NCBI GenBank assembly: GCA_032027145.1
Contig: JAVSMP010000001.1
Span: 1,950,903-2,014,902 of the forward strand
DNA: 64,000 nucleotides
Source of the DNA: Ignavibacterium sp.
GTDB lineage: Bacteria > Bacteroidota > Ignavibacteria > Ignavibacteriales > Ignavibacteriaceae
Direction of reading: 5' to 3'
Each line of letters opens with the position of its first letter. The stretch's first letter is position 1. The notes below the pieces were generated by a model. The model saw nothing but the letters and a program-made list of their open reading frames with translations. It made no database searches and was not told where the DNA came from. Shown here in pieces: positions 62,290 to 64,000 of the stretch. A program made the position numbers and the translations under genes.

Positions 62290-62334
62290 ACCCCCATTTA
62301 CTATTCTCATAGTATTTGGGGGTTTTCTTTTTTA
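62290..62334 (+). terminator. Rho-independent terminator after the PpiD-like gene
   Basis: ACCCCCA pairs with TGGGGGT (62290-62296/62317-62323), and TACTA pairs with TAGTA inside the loop, followed by a T-rich tail (TTTCTTTTTT). Confidence 0.88.
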
Positions 62335-62374
62335 AACTAACTTTATCAAATTGAATTAGTAATTTACAGTTGAG

Positions 62375-63088
62375 ATGTATAAAAAATATTTAATAATTAT
62401 TCTATTATTAGCTGTAATTGAAATCAGCCCTCAAACAGGTTCTAAGAGGTTTTATTTTAGTATTGGAATGGATTATACAACTTCTGCACAAATTTTCCTG
62501 AATCCTAATTCATCTGATATCATGATTAGAAATAGATCTTTTACATTGTTAGATTTATTTTCACCATACATTGATTTGCGATATAAGTTGAACGAATCTT
62601 TAATATTAGGGATCGGAACGGAATATGTTAATAGAAGTGAAGAAGCATATAATCTTAATGTAATAGCCGGTTCGCAAATTGTTAAACTGAAAGTTGAGGA
62701 TGGAGTAAAATTTATTCCTATTGAGCTGTCTGTTTATTATCATCTGCCTTTTTCAACAGAGCATTTTAAGTTTACGATGGGCGGGGGAGTCGGATATTAT
62801 ATCGGTGAACAGACCAGAAAATTTGGCAACACTGAAATTGAAATGATTGATAGAAAAATTTCACTTGGCTTGCTGGTTTCAATGGGTATGGAGTATTTGA
62901 TTTTACCTGAACTTGGGCTGCGTATAGACCTTAAGTTTCGTGATCCGGAAATAAAATTAACTAATAAGTACAAAAGTAAAGTAATTAGTTACAACGGCAA
63001 TGAGATCACTTTGCTGCAGGATACTTTTAACTCAAAAATTAATCTGAATGGTATAGCATTTTTTATTGGTGCTGTTTATTATTTTTAA
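62375..63088 (+). CDS. Outer-membrane beta-barrel protein of unknown function
   Basis: The 237-residue protein begins with a signal-like hydrophobic N terminus (MYKKYLIIILLLAVIEISPQ). The rest alternates strands with aromatic and Gly residues, for example FKFTMGGGVGYYIGEQ and GLLVSMGMEYLILPELGLRIDLKFRD, and it ends FFIGAVYYF with the terminal aromatic typical of barrels. It resembles the OmpA/porin-like small barrel group without a recognisable family. It sits alone, followed by aroK 49 nt downstream. Confidence 0.7.
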   Translation: MYKKYLIIILLLAVIEISPQTGSKRFYFSIGMDYTTSAQIFLNPNSSDIMIRNRSFTLLDLFSPYIDLRYKLNESLILGIGTEYVNRSEEAYNLNVIAGSQIVKLKVEDGVKFIPIELSVYYHLPFSTEHFKFTMGGGVGYYIGEQTRKFGNTEIEMIDRKISLGLLVSMGMEYLILPELGLRIDLKFRDPEIKLTNKYKSKVISYNGNEITLLQDTFNSKINLNGIAFFIGAVYYF

Positions 63089-63137
63089 CTTTGAGCATTT
63101 AACAGCATTAAACTGATTATATAGCCTCATATAGCAA

Positions 63138-63692
63138 ATGAAAAATAAACTGATTTTTTTGACGGGATTCATGGCTTCGGGAAAAAGCACAGTAGGACCT
63201 ATTCTTGCAAATACTATCGGATGGGGTTTTTATGATCTGGATAAATTAATTGAAGGTGAAACATCTCTTAGTATCAAAGAAATATTTAATGTTTACGGAG
63301 AATCTTATTTCCGAAAAATTGAAACTGATGTGCTTAAAAAAGTATGCTCATTAAATGAATTTGTCATTTCACTTGGGGGCGGAACTATTGCAAGCAAGGA
63401 GAATTTACAAATTATTAAGAAATCAGGGTTTCTGATTTATCTTGAATCCTCTCCTGAAGCAGCATACAAAAGATTAAGGTTTAAAAGAGATCGCCCAGCA
63501 CTGCTTTTTGATGGAGAAGATGAACCTACTGAAGCTGAATTTATTAATAGAATAAAATCATTGTTAAAAAGTCGGCTGCAATACTATAATTCCGCTGATA
63601 TTAAAATAAACACAGATAATTTACCAGTTGGTAAAACAGTAGATAGACTTGCTGAGATAATAAAAAAAGAGTTTTATGACAAAACAAATTAA
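63138..63692 (+). CDS. aroK: Shikimate kinase
   Basis: This 184-residue P-loop kinase phosphorylates shikimate in the aromatic amino acid pathway. Seen: GFMASGKSTVGPILANTIGW (Walker A), the shikimate-binding YDLDKLIEGETSLSIKEIF, the FVISLGGGTIASKENL motif, and the lid KRDRPALLFDGE. The length is normal. Its 3' end overlaps aroB by 17 nt, so the two shikimate genes are translationally coupled. Confidence 0.96.
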   Translation: MKNKLIFLTGFMASGKSTVGPILANTIGWGFYDLDKLIEGETSLSIKEIFNVYGESYFRKIETDVLKKVCSLNEFVISLGGGTIASKENLQIIKKSGFLIYLESSPEAAYKRLRFKRDRPALLFDGEDEPTEAEFINRIKSLLKSRLQYYNSADIKINTDNLPVGKTVDRLAEIIKKEFYDKTN

Positions 63693-64000
63693 AATCAATT
63701 TAGCTGATCAAAGTTATTCAATCGTAATAGGCTCAAACATTCTTGATAAAGCAGTAATCAGAATTAATAATTTAAAACCTGACAAATGTCTTTTTATTAT
63801 TGATCAAAAAGTATATAACCTGCATAACATAAAAATTCGAAAAACATTTGTAAAAGTTAATAGCAAATTGTTTACTTATTTGTTTTTAGCAAATGAGAAA
63901 AACAAATCCTATGAAGAAGTAATAAAAATTCAAAATTACTTAGTTGAGAATAATTTTAGTCGTGGTTCTTTAATTCTGGCAATTGGCGGCGGTATTACAG
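63676..64000 (+). CDS. aroB: 3-dehydroquinate synthase, N-terminal part
   Basis: The first 108 codons run off the window end, so the gene is partial by position, not broken. The start ATG 63676 overlaps aroK. Seen: IVIGSNILDK, the pyridine-nucleotide fold DKCLFIIDQKVY, NEKNKSYEEVIKI, and the glycine-rich SRGSLILAIGGGIT that binds NAD. This enzyme converts DAHP to 3-dehydroquinate, upstream of shikimate kinase. The remaining two thirds lie outside. Confidence 0.93.
   Translation, partial: MTKQIKINLADQSYSIVIGSNILDKAVIRINNLKPDKCLFIIDQKVYNLHNIKIRKTFVKVNSKLFTYLFLANEKNKSYEEVIKIQNYLVENNFSRGSLILAIGGGIT

Noticed and set aside
1-64000. CRISPR array or phage/transposase cluster
   Set aside because: No regularly spaced direct repeats and no recombinase, terminase or transposase signature were found; the repeats seen are small palindromic elements.

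Overview
This is a low-GC window (about one third G+C by eye) of dense chromosomal core genome. The most likely source is a Bacteroidota/Chlorobiota-type bacterium, probably of the Ignavibacteria. Three lines of evidence support this. Two proteins end in type IX secretion (T9SS) C-terminal domains of the YPNPFNP / FPNPF kind, and a third is a PorZ-like beta-propeller protein. Several leaders carry a TAnnTTTG promoter element, as in Bacteroidota. A DUF4834-like small membrane protein is also present. Species-level assignment is inference. I see no phage, transposase, CRISPR array or rRNA.

Layout. 1-3.0 kb: groS, an unusual thioredoxin and thioredoxin reductase pair, and two SAM methyltransferases. 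3.1 kb: tRNA-Arg(CCG). 3.4-9.4 kb: a TPR membrane protein, efp-accB-accC (fatty-acid synthesis), gcvH, guaA and a TPR protein. 9.5-14.1 kb: a TPR/periplasmic-binding-protein fusion, radC, a coiled-coil lipoprotein with a LysM partner, and phoH. 14.1-19.4 kb: mazG (minus), a RidA-like protein, then an envelope protein, LytR_C protein, rsfS and argS. 18.7-22.3 kb (minus): surE, a VWA membrane protein and a comF-like gene. 22.4-27.1 kb: pgeF-like gene, folB-folK, deoxynucleoside kinase, small membrane protein, glycosyltransferase 9 and Ppx/GppA. 27.2-33.0 kb: lepA-lepB, subtilase with T9SS tail, O-methyltransferase and an orphan gene. 33.0-39.0 kb: MarR, YigZ, uvrA, aldo/keto reductase and a TauE/SafE permease.

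39.2-50.3 kb is the most accessory-looking part: a CocE-type hydrolase lipoprotein, a DUF1028 protein, small lipoproteins, a TonB-dependent receptor, a T9SS cargo, a rhomboid, a CMD protein with an amidohydrolase, and an RdgB-type pyrophosphatase. 50.3-58.1 kb: rsmA-PAP2-menG (minus), ROK kinase, then PorZ-like and ABC-F genes (minus). 58.3-64 kb: Crp/Fnr regulator with a PHP protein (minus), PpiD-like PPIase, an outer-membrane barrel, aroK, and aroB cut by the window end.

How it fits together. Most genes serve translation (efp, lepA, argS, rsfS, rsmA, ABC-F), nucleotide and cofactor metabolism (guaA, mazG, rdgB, surE, folB/folK, dNK), lipid and aromatic precursor synthesis (acc, aro) and repair (uvrA, radC). 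A second theme is the cell envelope: signal peptidase, T9SS cargo, PorZ-like protein, TonB receptor, PPIase and lipoproteins.

I found no clear new multi-gene system. The best leads are the thioredoxin with a C-X6-C active site beside a reductase lacking the usual NADPH HRR motif, palindromic repeat families in the 37-50 kb intergenic regions, and a recurrent TAnnTTTG promoter signature.
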